A stretch of DNA of 64,000 bases. Source: Angiostrongylus vasorum. Lineage: Eukaryota > Nematoda > Chromadorea > Rhabditida > Metastrongylidae. Position 1 is the stretch's first letter, and each line of letters opens with the position of its first letter. Shown here in pieces: positions 36,098 to 48,253 of the stretch. Location of the stretch: the NCBI GenBank assembly GCA_018806985.1, contig JADANN010000302.1, forward strand, positions 1,930,001 through 1,994,000, read 5' to 3'. The position numbers and the translations under genes are program-made. The notes beneath the pieces were generated by a model. It worked only from the letters and a program-made list of their open reading frames with translations, had not been told where the DNA came from and did no database searches.

Positions 36098-36210
36098 AGC
36101 TTGGAAGACCCGCTAGGGGGACGAATCCCCCTCCTGTACATCGCAGTCCAACACCCAGGAACACCTCCCAGGGGCGATGAGGCGATAAACCGTCGGAAGG
36201 AATTCACTAA
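36098..36210 (-). mobile_element. RepB 5' fragment in the right arm
   Basis: The copied part of the 8958 RepB, ending where homology of the inverted duplication stops. Confidence 0.75.
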
Positions 36211-36335
36211 GACTGTGAACGTAAATTGCTAACACGATCAATAAAGACCAAATTCATAGTCACGATCCACTTGACAATCACATTTCCTCCACAACTACAA
36301 TTTTACATGAATATGATAGTAAGGTTTATTCGCCT

Positions 36336-36360
36336 AACGTTTCGACGTCTTCGTCTTCAA
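36336..36360 (-). ncRNA. Degraded hammerhead-like core in the right arm
   Basis: Minus strand TTGAAGA, stem CGA...TCG, AAACGTT. A related decayed stretch lies near 8768-8800 in the left arm. Confidence 0.25.
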
Positions 36361-37489
36361 AGCTGATCGTCCTTGGCAGTGGGCCACGGAATAACCCTTT
36401 TTACCAACTTCATGTTAGCTTAATAACCCAGGAAGCTACTCATTATTAATTCCGAGGATAAATGACCGTCGGCTTCAAAAATATAATTATAAATTCGAGG
36501 GCCTATCTCTATATCACCTGCTACTCCCAGAGTACGTTCCAATTTTCCTCTAGCGAATTGGGCCGTTGCTTGCCATTCAACCATTCTAGCGACAAATATA
36601 AATTTCGCGAAGTCCAAGCGAAATCCTTATTTTATAGAAAGCAATAAAGAGTTGATCGAGAAGGGGCGAGGAAGATTTCACTCGACCTCCCTGACATTTG
36701 CCATAAAAGACGAAACTTGTGAAACCCAATAAAATATTGGCGACGAGATGAGTCATTCATATATGACTCGTTTTCTTGTCGACTGTTTTATTTCTCTGCA
36801 TGGAACTTTGTTGCTACACGTTTTGGAATCATTCGTTAGATTACTCAACAGATATGTTGTTGTGAACATCGGCTGAGAATAGCTCTGTTCTGCGCTTGAA
36901 GGTAAACAAGGAAACTTCCTCTTCGGACCACTTCATCCACGGATTTGAATCACACGGAGGGTACTCGGGCACTGCTGCAGCTGAGCACTGAAATTTGCAA
37001 ATTACGACCTTCTACTGGCACGATAGGATGGGAAACTCAACAAGCCTCACTACAGACATTATTTTAGTAAGTAAAAGGATTGGTCGTTTACAAAGTGCTT
37101 CTCCATCAATGTGGTCTCACAACGGATTTCTTTGCAAACATTATGTAATACGAGCTGTTATTCTCACACTCTGATGTTGTAGATGATATCACCACCTTTA
37201 TTTTTTAACACTGCCTCCCAGTTTTATTTGCTTCTCACTACTTGTTCTTATAATTTTCCCTATACTTTTTAGGCATTCTGTGGTCGTCAGCACTCGCGAT
37301 CTCTCCAATGTCCCTTCTCACATGTAGTCCATGTGCAATTACAACCACGAACATTCCGTATTTTTTACCATTCACAGTTCTCACATACAAGTTACGTCCA
37401 CAGTTTATTCTTTTTGCGACAATTGTCGGAATAATCTGAAAAATGTTTGTTGCATTGGTTAGCGTGGGTTCTAGCAGATTTGCAGCCAT

Positions 37490-37772
37490 GAGAGGATAAA
37501 TGATAAAGCTGCCCTCATTAATAAGTCCTTGAGGGATGTACCATGCATCGAACTCCATACGTGGAATTTTAGTGTGATTGAATGTACAACTTGCCTATAC
37601 TTGTCGTGGCTTACCACTGTATCACTCTGGTACTGCTATCCTTCCGTGCAAGACGGATGCAAATTTGCCAAACCAGGATGGATGGAATACTTGGTGAATC
37701 CGGTGAGCAGAATTGAGCCAACGACTACGAGTGTACTGCTAGGTTCCTCTAGTCGCTGCGCTACATGTGCAT
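37490..37772 (-). mobile_element. tRNA-derived SINE (SINE-2), mirrored copy
   Basis: Reverse-complement counterpart of the SINE in the left arm of the inverted duplication. Confidence 0.65.
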
Positions 37773-38152
37773 TTACAGCCATGATTACGTGTATCAGCAA
37801 CCGAAACATCTCCTTATCCTTGAATTTCAGTGACATTTTCCACCAGCTGGCTACTTAAGCGTTCAGAAACTTCTTTTCGCTTGAATCAAACTTGAACAGA
37901 CGGCTTCGAAGGGTGAATGGAAGCCACAGACAGACCAAAGAACCTTCCCTTTTTCTCGATGGTTGTTACTTATTCTTATTCTCCTCTTATCCATATCTAT
38001 TGGCATTCCCTCTGATACATTTCAGGTTCTTTTTCGATAGCTCAGCACAAAACATTCTATCGATTCACGCTCGGTAGGCAGTCAATCAAAAAGAAGCTGT
38101 GTTCGCTCCCACGGAGCTGTTCCAGTCACTGCGATCGCCCAAAGTCATCGTA

Positions 38153-39223
38153 TAGTATCTGCAGATATAGAAAACAAAGAAAAACCGCCGGAATGTAGCT
38201 TTCATGTCTTGGAGGTTCCACTAAATGCGACTGAAAATATGACTGAATGGTGGACGAGTCTTTTTTTTACCACATTCATAAGTTGAAAGTGTTTCAAAAG
38301 TAAAGAAAGATCTGTAGAAGAACCTATAGGATACGTAGCATACCAAAAATACAGAGGTGGGGGTTACAGAGCAAAGACAGACAGAATTATAGAGCGAAAT
38401 CTACAATAAAAGGTGAGGCGTACAGAGCAGCTGAACTATGGCCGAAGTGAGCCACACATTGCTTACAGCTACAGCAGCCGAACCTGGGCGTTATATGAGC
38501 CAGCCACGTAAAATCGGCGCCGAAGGCTTAAGGTGGTCCATTTAAAAGTTGAAATAACGACTCAACATTTACTCGTCATAGTAAGTGGAACAAAAGGCAG
38601 GTTTTTGAAGGAATTGCATTATCTACTGATTGCTTTTCACTTCTTAAGAGTCAAGGAGCGCTATCCGAAGACTCATTTACATAAATAAGTTTAAAATGCC
38701 TAAATATAGTGTCTTAAGAAGTGATTTCGAACTCAAGAATTGTTTCGGTTTATTTCGTTGCCTTGCAACCGTCATCCATTGAGGTAGTTCGGTTTACGCC
38801 TGGGATTCTACCGCGGCTTGCGCCTTTGTCGTCTTCGATCCCCACTGGTCAAGCGTACTTTATTCTAGCAGTTTTTTCCTAGGCTGGGATGCTAGGACGT
38901 CGACTGGGTTTCACCATGGTAAGGTGCTTGTCATTGTGGATCGGCAGGAATTTTGCTGCTTTGTGGCCAGAATTCTTCAATGGCGGCAATAATTATTTTA
39001 GCGACGTCAGTCTCTCTGGTTAGTTGAGCACAGCCGGTGAGGAACGACGATACTAGCCGAATCGCAATAAAATCTAAGTGGAAGACAGCGCTATCAAGCA
39101 TGACTTGACAAGGTAATTTCAGTATGTAGTATTCATCTGCATCTGTCAACGTTCCTCAACATTCCTCTGGGTCACCTGAATTTGGATATGTTTCCATGAT
39201 TCCATTGCGTCTTTTAATTTCAG
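38153..39223. other. Unassigned sequence right of the inverted repeat
   Basis: No gene. A 34-codon frame at about 38438 is probably chance. Confidence 0.4.
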
Positions 39224-39360
39224 TCTTTAATGTGGATTCGAACACTGGATTCTTTCTCTCATTTACGTGGCATAGGGATACTCTTAATATCGCCACACGT
39301 ATCGCCCAGATTTCGGACGGGTACATTAAAGTCGGAAGAATGGCACGGTCCGACGGTTGG
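39224..39360 (+). other. Coding-like exon, unassigned
   Basis: Behind an AATTTCAG acceptor the frame reads FNVDSNTGFFLSFTWHRDTL and on to TRIAQISDGYIKVGRMARSD. No clear donor was identified, and another frame is also open here. Weak support. Confidence 0.25.
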
Positions 39361-40013
39361 CATGGAGAAGAGTTTTTTAGTCACTATTTACTGCGTTTTT
39401 TTTCTTGCTAGAAAAACCCCACATTCACTCGATGAAAATTTTTCTAGAATAACCGCAAGAGATACAAGTTACATACATATTTCCACACATGACGTAGTAG
39501 AGACAAGGAGCCCATCTGTTGAGTTCACTTACACCCAAACCATGTGTACGATCGGTTAGGTTCAAATCCATTCCAATCTTTATAAGCATATACCCGAAGG
39601 AAAAATAGGAAATCGGAGGAGAACTAGCAACTTTAGAGACGCAAGGCAGAAATTAGATGTGACAAATAACCAAACAGAAATCAAATCTCGAATGAAATGA
39701 ACAAAACACTTGGGAGAATACGGTATATTCCAGGTATATGGAAACTCTGATGGTTAGCTGAATTGCTTGTTTTCGTTACGTTTTGACTCGGAGTCGTATT
39801 GGTCCCAGATGGGGCCGTATTGACCTCTAGGTGTTGTGGTGTTCAACATTGTGCATACTTACTGTTAAAGATCTTCTTCCTTTCTTTCACATCTCTGTAT
39901 AAATATCATCTTTCAATTTTATCCAATGTCAGAGTTTAGTTAAAAGTGTGGAACCCTACAATTGTTTTCTTGAAATGTTTGGGCACAGTGTTTTAATAGA
40001 CGCTGACCACTAG

Positions 40014-40109
40014 AAGCAAAACCTACAAAATGAGGAGTGTTTCGAACTGAATGGTGGTGATGATCCTCGTGATTGTGCAGCTGATATGGCACTCGATATG
40101 CTTTTTTAG
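40014..40109 (+). other. Coding-like exon, possible 5' neighbour of gene Y
   Basis: After a CACTAG acceptor the frame reads KQNLQNEECFELNGGDDPRD and continues to a TAG stop. It may be the last exon of another gene or an internal exon with a donor inside. Acidic; family unknown. Confidence 0.3.
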
Positions 40110-40279
40110 AACTTCGAGTAGAGTCATAAGCCAGATGGGTGATTGAAAATGTGAAAAATGCACTTTCAAAGTGCTCTAAAGAAATTTTATTTTAGATGTG
40201 AATATTGGCGTTTTTTTTTTTAGTTCTCCCTCGTTTTCCCGAAACATCGTGCTTGATTACACTAAGGAACATTGTTCAA

Positions 40280-40362
40280 TCAAGGTGGTCTGACAACGGA
40301 TTTCTTTGCAAACATTATGTAATACGAACTGTTATTCTCACACTCTGATGCTGTAGATGACT
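40280..40362 (-). repeat. Fragment of arm A
   Basis: 83-bp match to 37112-37195 of arm A', in the same orientation, next to arm C'. Confidence 0.7.
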
Positions 40363-40367
40363 ACTGC

Positions 40368-41272
40368 ATTTTAGTATTCAGAAACCGCAAGCTCTGCAGT
40401 TTGAACTATTTCTGCTACGAAATGAATTTAAACACAGATATTTCCTATATTGACCGTAACCCTCTAAACGGTTCACCACCTCATCCTGACTGGGAGGTGT
40501 TGATGTGTATCGGGCTGCGATGTACTGCAGGGGATTCATTCCTGTGGCAAGGTCTCCCACGATTAGAAGGAGTCCGGCCTTTCAATCAGAACGCCCAGCT
40601 AAGAGTAAACCAACACCAGGGTCCACCACCGTCCTCGTATAAAACTAGTCTCATGGTGGCAAATCCCCCTCCGATTCACAAGGGCTGCGACTGCCTGTAG
40701 TGATGACCTGGGTCCAGAATCCAGCAAAACACAATGGCCAGACCAGCAAAACTTCGAAATATGGAGAATTTGCCGGGATCCGTACAACCATCAAGTACGG
40801 GTCGTCCAAGCATCCAAGTAAGTAACTACGTATTGACCACAACTAGCTCTGGCATTTTTGGCGTGTACGAAATAAGAAGTTGAGACAGACACTCAAATGA
40901 TGGGTCTTCATCATACGTGAGGTCCCAAGATTTCTTTTACTGATTTCGTTGTCTCTCAGCCTCAAAAGGCAGGTCTCCGGTTAACCTATGGGATTAGGTG
41001 CAACCTGAGAACCTGTCGTCTTCTCACCTTACTGAAATGTCAAATGATTGCGGAACATGTTCTGAAGTCATCAAAACAGTTCATGATATCCCCTTTAGGA
41101 TCGTTCGCTTTCTCTAGGAACAGCTTTCGCGGGTTACACCATTTCGTAGTTTGCGGTCATGATAAGATGAGAATGGTTGAATTACGCACACCGTCGTCAT
41201 AACCTGGTAACAGTCCCTGCAAGCGCACTTAGGTAGGCTTTCCGCTGAATCAATCTTAGCCAGGTGAAATCT
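40368..41272 (-). repeat. Arm C', inverted copy of disl-2 intronic sequence
   Basis: Reverse complement of 10650-11538, including its RepB element. Directly preceded by a fragment (40280-40362) that matches arm A in the same orientation as A'. Confidence 0.8.
40457..40832 (+). mobile_element. RepB element in arm C'
   Basis: Mirror of the RepB at 11094-11449; ends AAGCATCCAAGTAAGTAA. Confidence 0.8.
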
Positions 41273-41379
41273 ACGTAATCATAAAATAGCATTGATAAGC
41301 AGTTTTTTCCTCACTACTTTTCCTACTGAAGAACTTACCATGCTATGGTACAATTTCTCGTTCACCGTAAGCATTTCAG

Positions 41380-44300
41380 CTGAATCTATCATCGAAGCAT
41401 GACAACAAAACCGTTGATTCATCGGAAGCTCAAACCATACTGGATGCATCTTATGAGGACTTCATTTCTGTGAAAAAGCTATGTTTCGGAAGACTACGTC
41501 ATTGTCGCGTGAGTTATCTGAGTAGTATAAAAATTTGATGGTTTAACTTTTTTTCCACAAGTAGTCATTATTTTGTGGTGCTGATCGTTTTCAAGTAAAG
41601 AGATATTTGTTCAACATTGTATGGCAGCGATAGAGTGCTCATAAATTTTGACCTTACTCCATTTTTGAGAAGCTCTCCTTCACATCCCGTGCGCAAATGG
41701 TTCTGGGAACGCTTACTGGATTATGATCTGGATTTGGCTCATTTCTTATGGGGCTTGCTTGTAATATAGTGGATGTCCCAGAAAATTCTAAAACCATTAC
41801 TTAAAGAATTTAGATCTAAATTGTAGATATCTCCATTATCGTCTCCATATATCGAAATGTTACGTTTTATCAGTCTTCCGGTAGGAATATTGAAAGGATA
41901 AAAAACAAAGCTCTCGTCGTTGATCTATTCCTGAGGGATGCGCCATGCACTCGACTTCATTAAACATCATTGGAGGTGATTGAATGCATACCTAGCTTAT
42001 ATAAAGATTCGCAGTGGCCTACCGCTGTATCGAGACAGTGCTGCTATACTCTCAGACAAGTTGCTACCAATTTGCTGACCCTAGAGGAATGGAATGCTTC
42101 GTGCACCTGGGGTGCAGGAATCGATCGCATGTGTGTGGTAGGAAGCCTCCGACCACTGCGCTTCACACGGCCCTTGCTAGAATATTACTTACTGTAAAGC
42201 TTTAGTCCAAATAAAAACGAGAGAACGCTCTACATTTCCCAGAAATGGATATAAAAAGGGAACGATCTAAGCGAAAATTCTAATTTTGCTGCATGATTTG
42301 TGTTGATTTTAGTCGGTGATAAAGTGGTGTAAGAAAACACTTGTGAACCATTGTTTCCAGAAATGATTCAGAGGCAAAAGCTGGAGAGCCGTACAGAAGA
42401 AGTGAATTCATCTGAGTGGGTGAAAGAAAACGTGTGCAAGCTGAATGTTGCTGATATTTGCAGTCCCGTTAATAATCAAGTAACTCGAGCGAACACCAGC
42501 AGCCTATTCATTCTTCCCAGTCACATATCATATTTGACCGGTGGATTCTGCTCACATAAGAGATGTGAAAAATACTCAAATTTTCGTTTTTTCATAGATT
42601 TAATCGCCTTGGCCGAAATTTCGTGTGGAAATATCGAACTCCTTATCAGACTGGATTATTTTGCTTTCGTGTGAACGCCCAGCACTAGTTCACAGTCCAA
42701 CACCTAGGAATACTTCCTTGCTACGTTACCACACCGTACCTTCATTTCTGTTGCTATAGCGCTTTTTTATTACCAAACTGTCAAGTTTAAGTGCTTCTAC
42801 TGTTCAAAAGAAGCTTGGAATTTGGTTAATTCAAGAGGATTTATGCGCACAACGCTCGTTGAATTTATCCCTGATCCTGGGCTTGTAGATGATTGCTTGC
42901 TTTAGATGAAAAAGAGGACGGATTGGATTTAGCTGCTTTGCCCTGGATCATTATTGTTATATTTGTTTTAGCTCATTTTGTGACAAGCAAATGTGTTGCA
43001 GTGCGTTAATATGGGCTACCGTGGCTGAACTGGCGGCCACACTTTTGCCGCAATAACCCTCAAAACGAAGCTAAATTGGCTCGAAATGTCTGTCCATTCC
43101 GAATAGTAGCGAATTCGCAAAAATATCTGAACTTTATATGCTTGAGAAACTTAATAGCTAGTTGCGGTTTTTGTAGCCTTATTATGAAGGTAAAACCGTC
43201 ACCAACAAAGTTCCACAAACTTGCATCGCGCCTAACTCATGCACTTTGAAACTTCCGATTTTTCTTCATCTGTATGCCTTGAAAAATTACTTCTAAACAA
43301 TTCATTGATAGCTAGTTTTGTTTGAACCTGTTTCATGGAATTTTTATAGTACGAGACAACAAAAATGGAGCGATTTTTACTTTTTTTTGAGCAATTGTAT
43401 CTTCATGGTGCGAAAGGAGTGGTATGACTGGAAATGCAAAGGAGGTTTGCAGCTTCTGTACCGGTGCAAGCGGTCAATTCTCCTATGGATCATCGGACAA
43501 TTCTGAGATCCCAGTTGACAAAGATGTTGCCTATAATTTGTATGGTAGAGATCCGAACTTTATCGCTTTTGTAGGTTTTTCTTCGTGCTACCCCGTACAT
43601 GATATTTGCACGAAGAAACGATGTTTGCATATATAGCTGTGCGAAAGATGGGTTTCATCACGCAACAAGTAGTTCTCGCCAAAATACCTGTGTGTTTTGC
43701 TCTGAAAGAGACAACTAAATTCCCAAGTTCTCTTAACAACTAGATAAGAATGAAGTATAATAGATTAGGGAAGGTTTGTGCCACGTATGATTCCTGTCTG
43801 GTATCGACGATTCTTTTGTAGTTGCTGAAAAGAAAAGGAGTGCTTCTAATCAGACAAACCAAAATGGTTACACCAGGCTTTGCCTTAACCAAATATGTAG
43901 TAGGGTGTGTCATTCATGCCAGTTCGTACTTTGGATATACCATGGTGCTAGTAATTCTGCATAAATACCTTTAGAACTAGCTATCCTAGTGATTTCACAG
44001 TTTCTTGTTGTCCTTTTTTTCTTCTCCCTCGTGTTGTAAGGTGTATCGAATGGTTTGCTCACTTTTCGTCACCAAACTGTAATTTCCAATATCAGAAAGT
44101 TAACGTGGAATATCGGTGTGTGCGGAGCGTACAGCACTGGTTGGAGATCGTTTCATCTCATCTGAAGCATAGTAAGTGACCCGTGAAGACGACAGCGAGG
44201 TCAGCGACACCTCTGGTAGTTGTCATTCCGGCATTTTACTGGCGAAAGTGGAAGTCTGTCAATAGGTCGTCTTTCAACCAACAGTTCCCGACCTGTTGGA

Positions 44301-44916
44301 CGACCATGGAGCCGTAGCATCACCACATTGTATCTCTGAATAGTTGGTAAAGAGGAGAAACCTCTAAATAAGGCCATTAGGATCGTTTTTTAGAATCTGT
44401 TTATAGATATGAAAAAATCGTTGACGTATCTACTAGGAAATTCCTTCCAGTGAAGAAGATCTTTATAGATGCTGCAGCGGTTGTTGTAAAACTATAGTAC
44501 TTTCTAGTCACAGAGTCCATTACTGATTGTGTTCATAATATGTTGTCTTTTTCACCTCAATTAATCTTTAATGTGTATTTGATATACCAATAAACTTATA
44601 CATGTCTTCATACAGCCGTGCAACCACATTTCGTATGGATAGAGGGGAAGACGTTCACCCAGACGGACGCGAAGAGACGGGAACACAAACACTGTAGGGT
44701 AGTGGTCGCCACTCAGAGTAAGCTTTGTTGCTCAGATTTTGTGGTGTTCAAAGGGCATAGTTATCTTACGTTGTTGGTGCCATGAGGTTCTATGAGCATT
44801 TTCGAACCGCAGGATTCTTCTTGAGTAATGGTAATATCGCTTTTCTTGTCAGTACATTTAACTCCATATCCGCCACAAACTGCAGGTGTAGTCTGTATAC
44901 TGATCTTTCTGGGTAA
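41380..44916 (+). CDS. Gene Y: unrecognised multi-exon protein gene, Cys-containing
   Basis: Family not recognised. Phase-consistent exons are 41380-41508, 42372-42479, 42786-42884, 43442-43570, 44096-44171, 44616-44717 and 44813-44916 (stop TAA, unless a GTGTAG donor at 44886 is used). They encode about 246 residues with Cys pairs (KCFYCSKEAW, VCSFCTGASG) and scattered further Cys/His (RCVRSVQHW, REHKHCRV), suggesting possible metal binding, which is inference only. There are no obvious membrane helices. Possible 5' exons lie at 39224-39360 and 40014-40109, but the latter ends in a stop, so the true start is unknown. A minus-strand SINE copy (41900-42178) sits in the first intron. Convergent with the minus-strand exon that ends at 44951. 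Confidence 0.5.
41900..42178 (-). mobile_element. tRNA-derived SINE (SINE-1)
   Basis: Near full-length minus-strand copy in an intron of gene Y; reversed head reads GAATCGATCGC and CCACTGCGC. Confidence 0.8.
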
Positions 44917-44950
44917 AATGCGGTTAACTAGGCTTTCACGCTTCCGAAAG

Positions 44951-45334
44951 CTATTTGGAGATATTCTTCAACATTAGTGTGTTGAATATAGATGTGTCAT
45001 TTCTATCGAAATTCGATATTCTCCTGTTCCGGCCAATTTCAAGGCATAGAACATTTCTCAGTTGTCGATATCTTCCACTTTGGAATTTAGTGAAGGCGTC
45101 ACGCTTACTTGTGCTTCTAATGCGCAATATCCAGTTTGTGAATAGGTTCTCTCTTCCCTGCATTGTTACTTGTTGAGAGTTTTTGTTGTTTCCATGCGAC
45201 ATTTGAACACTTTCGCTAGTGTGATTGACCGTTTCGGGATTCATGCATACTCCGACTGCTGCGAATTCGACTGCATTTTGTTCCCCGGATTCAGCATTGG
45301 TGAGAATTTGCTCTGATTGGAAGCATGCATATCA
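44951..45334 (-). CDS. Gene W: probable terminal exon, function unknown
   Basis: A minus-strand frame stays open for about 125 codons to a TAG stop. Composition is hydrophilic and protein-like (AESGEQNAVEF, NPETVNHTSESVQMSHGN, SGRYRQLRNVLCLEIGRN). An optional donor GTAAGC at 45103-45108 would split it. No domain recognised. It lies 35 bp from the stop of gene Y on the other strand, an end-to-end arrangement common for nematode genes. Further exons upstream (above 45334) were not found. Confidence 0.35.
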
Positions 45335-46084
45335 TATCAGCAAATAAGCGAGATTACAAGTTAAGCAGTAGAAGAGTTGTGAAGAATTCGGAGTGTTTGC
45401 ACTTTATTAAAACGGATGAAATATAAAGACGCTTGGACTTTCTGTCGATATTAATAGAAACATTATCGCGTGATGAAAATGACTTGTGGAAGTCTTATCA
45501 ATTCTTTGAAGTATTTAGAATTTTCCAGTCATACAAACTCAAAAATGTACCACTGACTTCATAAAGGATAAGGGTACGTTTGCCAATCCCTAATTTTACT
45601 ATAGTAGTAAAGTACATAGAATTTCCTTACAAATCCAATCAATTTACGGATGGATATGAGCAGAAAATGATTTACTGTTTATGATTATAACTATTTTGGT
45701 CGCTAATTTTCTTAGGGCATGCATAGCGCGGGGGCGGATTTCGCAAAATAGGTGCAAACTCTGGTTCGACAGCAACGATTCATCAGGTCATTCGACTTTC
45801 TGTGTTGAAAACCTTGCAACGCTCTAGCACAAATTGCAAGATTGCAAGAAGAATCAACGAGGCTAGCATTCAACGGTCTTCATGAAGAACACTCAATTTC
45901 TTTTCTCCTCCTCGGCTAGTGGCCGAACTGACGTAAACACGACAACATTTGACGATGATGAATGTCAAGATAAAAATCGAATAGAATAAGTGCCGTACAA
46001 AACACGATGCCTGGTCACGTTTAAAAAATGAATAAGGTAAGGAAACAACACCTAAAATTTCGCTATCCTAGCTGGATAAAAAAT

Positions 46085-46356
46085 GGTAGAGCTTTCGGTG
46101 TTGGTCTATCCCTGAAGAATGCGTCGTGCACTCGACTTCATTAAACATCATTGGAGGTGACTGAATGCATATCTGGTCTTTACACTGACTTGCGCTAACC
46201 TGCTGATGCATCTAGCCAGCGCTGCTATCCTGCGAGACAAGTGTGGTAGCAATTTGCTTATCCCGGAGGGACGGAAGACTTAGTGAGCCTGGTGCGCGGA
46301 TATTGATCCTATGTGTATTGCACGGCACCTCCAACCACTGCGCTACACGCACCCTC
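46085..46356 (-). mobile_element. tRNA-derived SINE (SINE-1)
   Basis: Full-length minus-strand copy; the head retains CCACTGCGCTACACGCACCC in reverse. Confidence 0.8.
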
Positions 46357-47959
46357 TTTCCTAACTGATTCTAACTGAAATTCTTCCAATTAAACAAAAA
46401 ACCCTTTCTCAGCTTTCCATTTGTTTTGGAAATACAGTGCGGTTTGTTTTTGTTTATTGTTATTGTTGTTTTTATGCTCTCAATGGTTCCACTCATAATT
46501 ATTCCCATGAGAACAAGAAAAAGAAGCTAGCACCGAATAGCATATACAAGGCAAAATCCTTGTCCTGATACGAAGATGCCTTTTGTTTTATTGTGGCAGG
46601 ATCATCATTTCCCTCCAAATTTCTTCGAAACGAACGTGTTTTCTAGCTTCTCACAGTGCTTTCCTTTCGAATGTGCTGAGAAACCCACTTTCAAAACTTA
46701 CTAATATGCAGTTTTTTCTGCGACTTCTCAATGGGAAAGAGAGACCACGACTGAAAATCGTGGACGATAAGCTGTTGTTTCTCTCTTGGGTGGCGCCGCA
46801 GAACCTCGTAAGACCGTGCATTGCGAGTTTTCCGCATTAAAACACAGTTGAGTTGAACGTTTCCTAGGAGAGCGATCACTGAAGGAAATAGTCAATCGGA
46901 CTCTGTCAGTGGATCTTTCGTTGCCAATGCATCATCTTGGAGCAGTCTTAGAACCGTCATTGCTGGATGTAACGACCCGAGAAGCGTATTGTCTTTCAGG
47001 CAGAACCTGGAGTGTCTCCAAAGGGTCCGCAACACACTGCGATCAAAGATCCATGATTCATGACCTAGTAAACACCTACGATGAACGAAAATAGATTTTC
47101 TGCACATTGGAGATGAAGAAATCGAATTTAACGGAACGTTTGAAGCATTTCATATTGGAACTTACAGACTGGATGACAGCGTGGTGAACGTGAAGATGGT
47201 TACGGTCATCGTGATAACCGGCACCATTCATTTCTCGCTTGAAAGCCCTCTCAACAAAATTTGATGCCTAATTCACTTAATGAAAAATTTTATAACTAAA
47301 TTGACCGCATCACCACTAACCGAAGGCTGTCCACAACTTCTGTCTTTAGATCACACGACCACTATAAAATCCTCTTGTTAACCTTATTACTTAAAAAAGG
47401 GTTCAAAAAAAACAAACAGCTATTCATTTTAACAAAGCTTTTTTACTGTGCTTTATTTTAGTGTTTTGGGTTTACCCACATATAAGTACATCTCGAGTAA
47501 ACTCCGCAGAGGAGGACCGCCACAGAAAAATGGAGTTAACCAGCAAGGTGCATCGCCGAAAGTGTACGCTGAGAGAGCATGGAGGGCGCCGCCGTTCACC
47601 GCTAGAAGCGCTGTCACCGACTGTGGCACCCAGAGAGCGCAACAGCGCACAGGGACATTGGAGTGAGCTTAAAAGGTCATTAACACACTGGTCGGTCGTC
47701 AACGAACCACACCGAATAAAAACCTACTATGAATAAAGGTAGAATTTCATGCCTTTCTCGATTAGCAAACACGAGGTTGTTATTACAGTGCTCATTAATC
47801 CACGATAGCTGACGTTTTGTCGGCCTCGTTCTCCTCGCAGATTGCAAAAGTCAAACTGACACGCAATCTAAGCCAAACACTTGCCTAGGCTCCGCAGATA
47901 GAACTTCACACATAAATTTTCATTCGCGTAAAAAACAGCTTCTTTTAAACACTCACCTC
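46357..47959. other. Repeat-like sequence without gene
   Basis: Several overlapping short frames in both strands around 46.6-47.1 and 47.45-47.74 kb and no splice support. The stretch near 47.8 kb resembles the leader of the Penelope-like fragment. Confidence 0.35.
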
Positions 47960-48090
47960 TTGAAGCGCAAAACTTCCGAGGCATTCCGGATAAACTCCAC
48001 AAGTCCAAAAATTAGCCGCAGGGAGGAATGTTTCGCTATCACGCGTTATCTTACACACTATTTAAGATTGATATTTTCATGTGAGGCAGG
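47960..48090 (+). mobile_element. Penelope-like element fragment
   Basis: The plus strand reads RKTSEAFRINSTSPKISRRE and then ECFAITRYLTHYLRLIF, the extreme C-terminus of the same element type, with nothing else preserved. Confidence 0.6.
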
Positions 48091-48253
48091 CGCATTACCT
48101 ATCAATGTGAACTCTGTGCTGTTGTTCTCTATGCGAAATACTCAGTGGAAGACTCATAGAAAGGAGTGTGTGCGAAGAATTTATTTCGTTTTCAATGCGA
48201 TTGAGATCTTGGTTTCTCGATTTTTAGATCTTGGTTATGGAAGTGTTGGCTGA

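Larger units (their letters stand above)
36095..38152 (-). repeat. Right arm (A'+B') of inverted duplication, exon 9 copy
   Basis: Reverse-complement copy of 1-1478 joined directly to a copy of 8541-9072; the intervening 7.06 kb of the disl-2 locus is absent. The exon 9 copy (36510-36617) is still open, but its splice donor reads ATAGGC instead of GTAGGC, so it is not a usable exon as written. Confidence 0.88.

Noticed and set aside
42906..43009. Hydrophobic terminal exon (DLAALPWIIIVIF) for gene Y
   Set aside because: It would require a 21-bp intron or an out-of-phase join; left out of the model.
44142..44232. Acidic frame (EDDSEVSDTSG) as a further gene Y exon
   Set aside because: It begins inside the GTAAGT donor intron that follows exon 44096-44171.
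46583..47107. Overlapping frames on both strands as a gene
   Set aside because: No splice signals or family; composition resembles decayed repeat.
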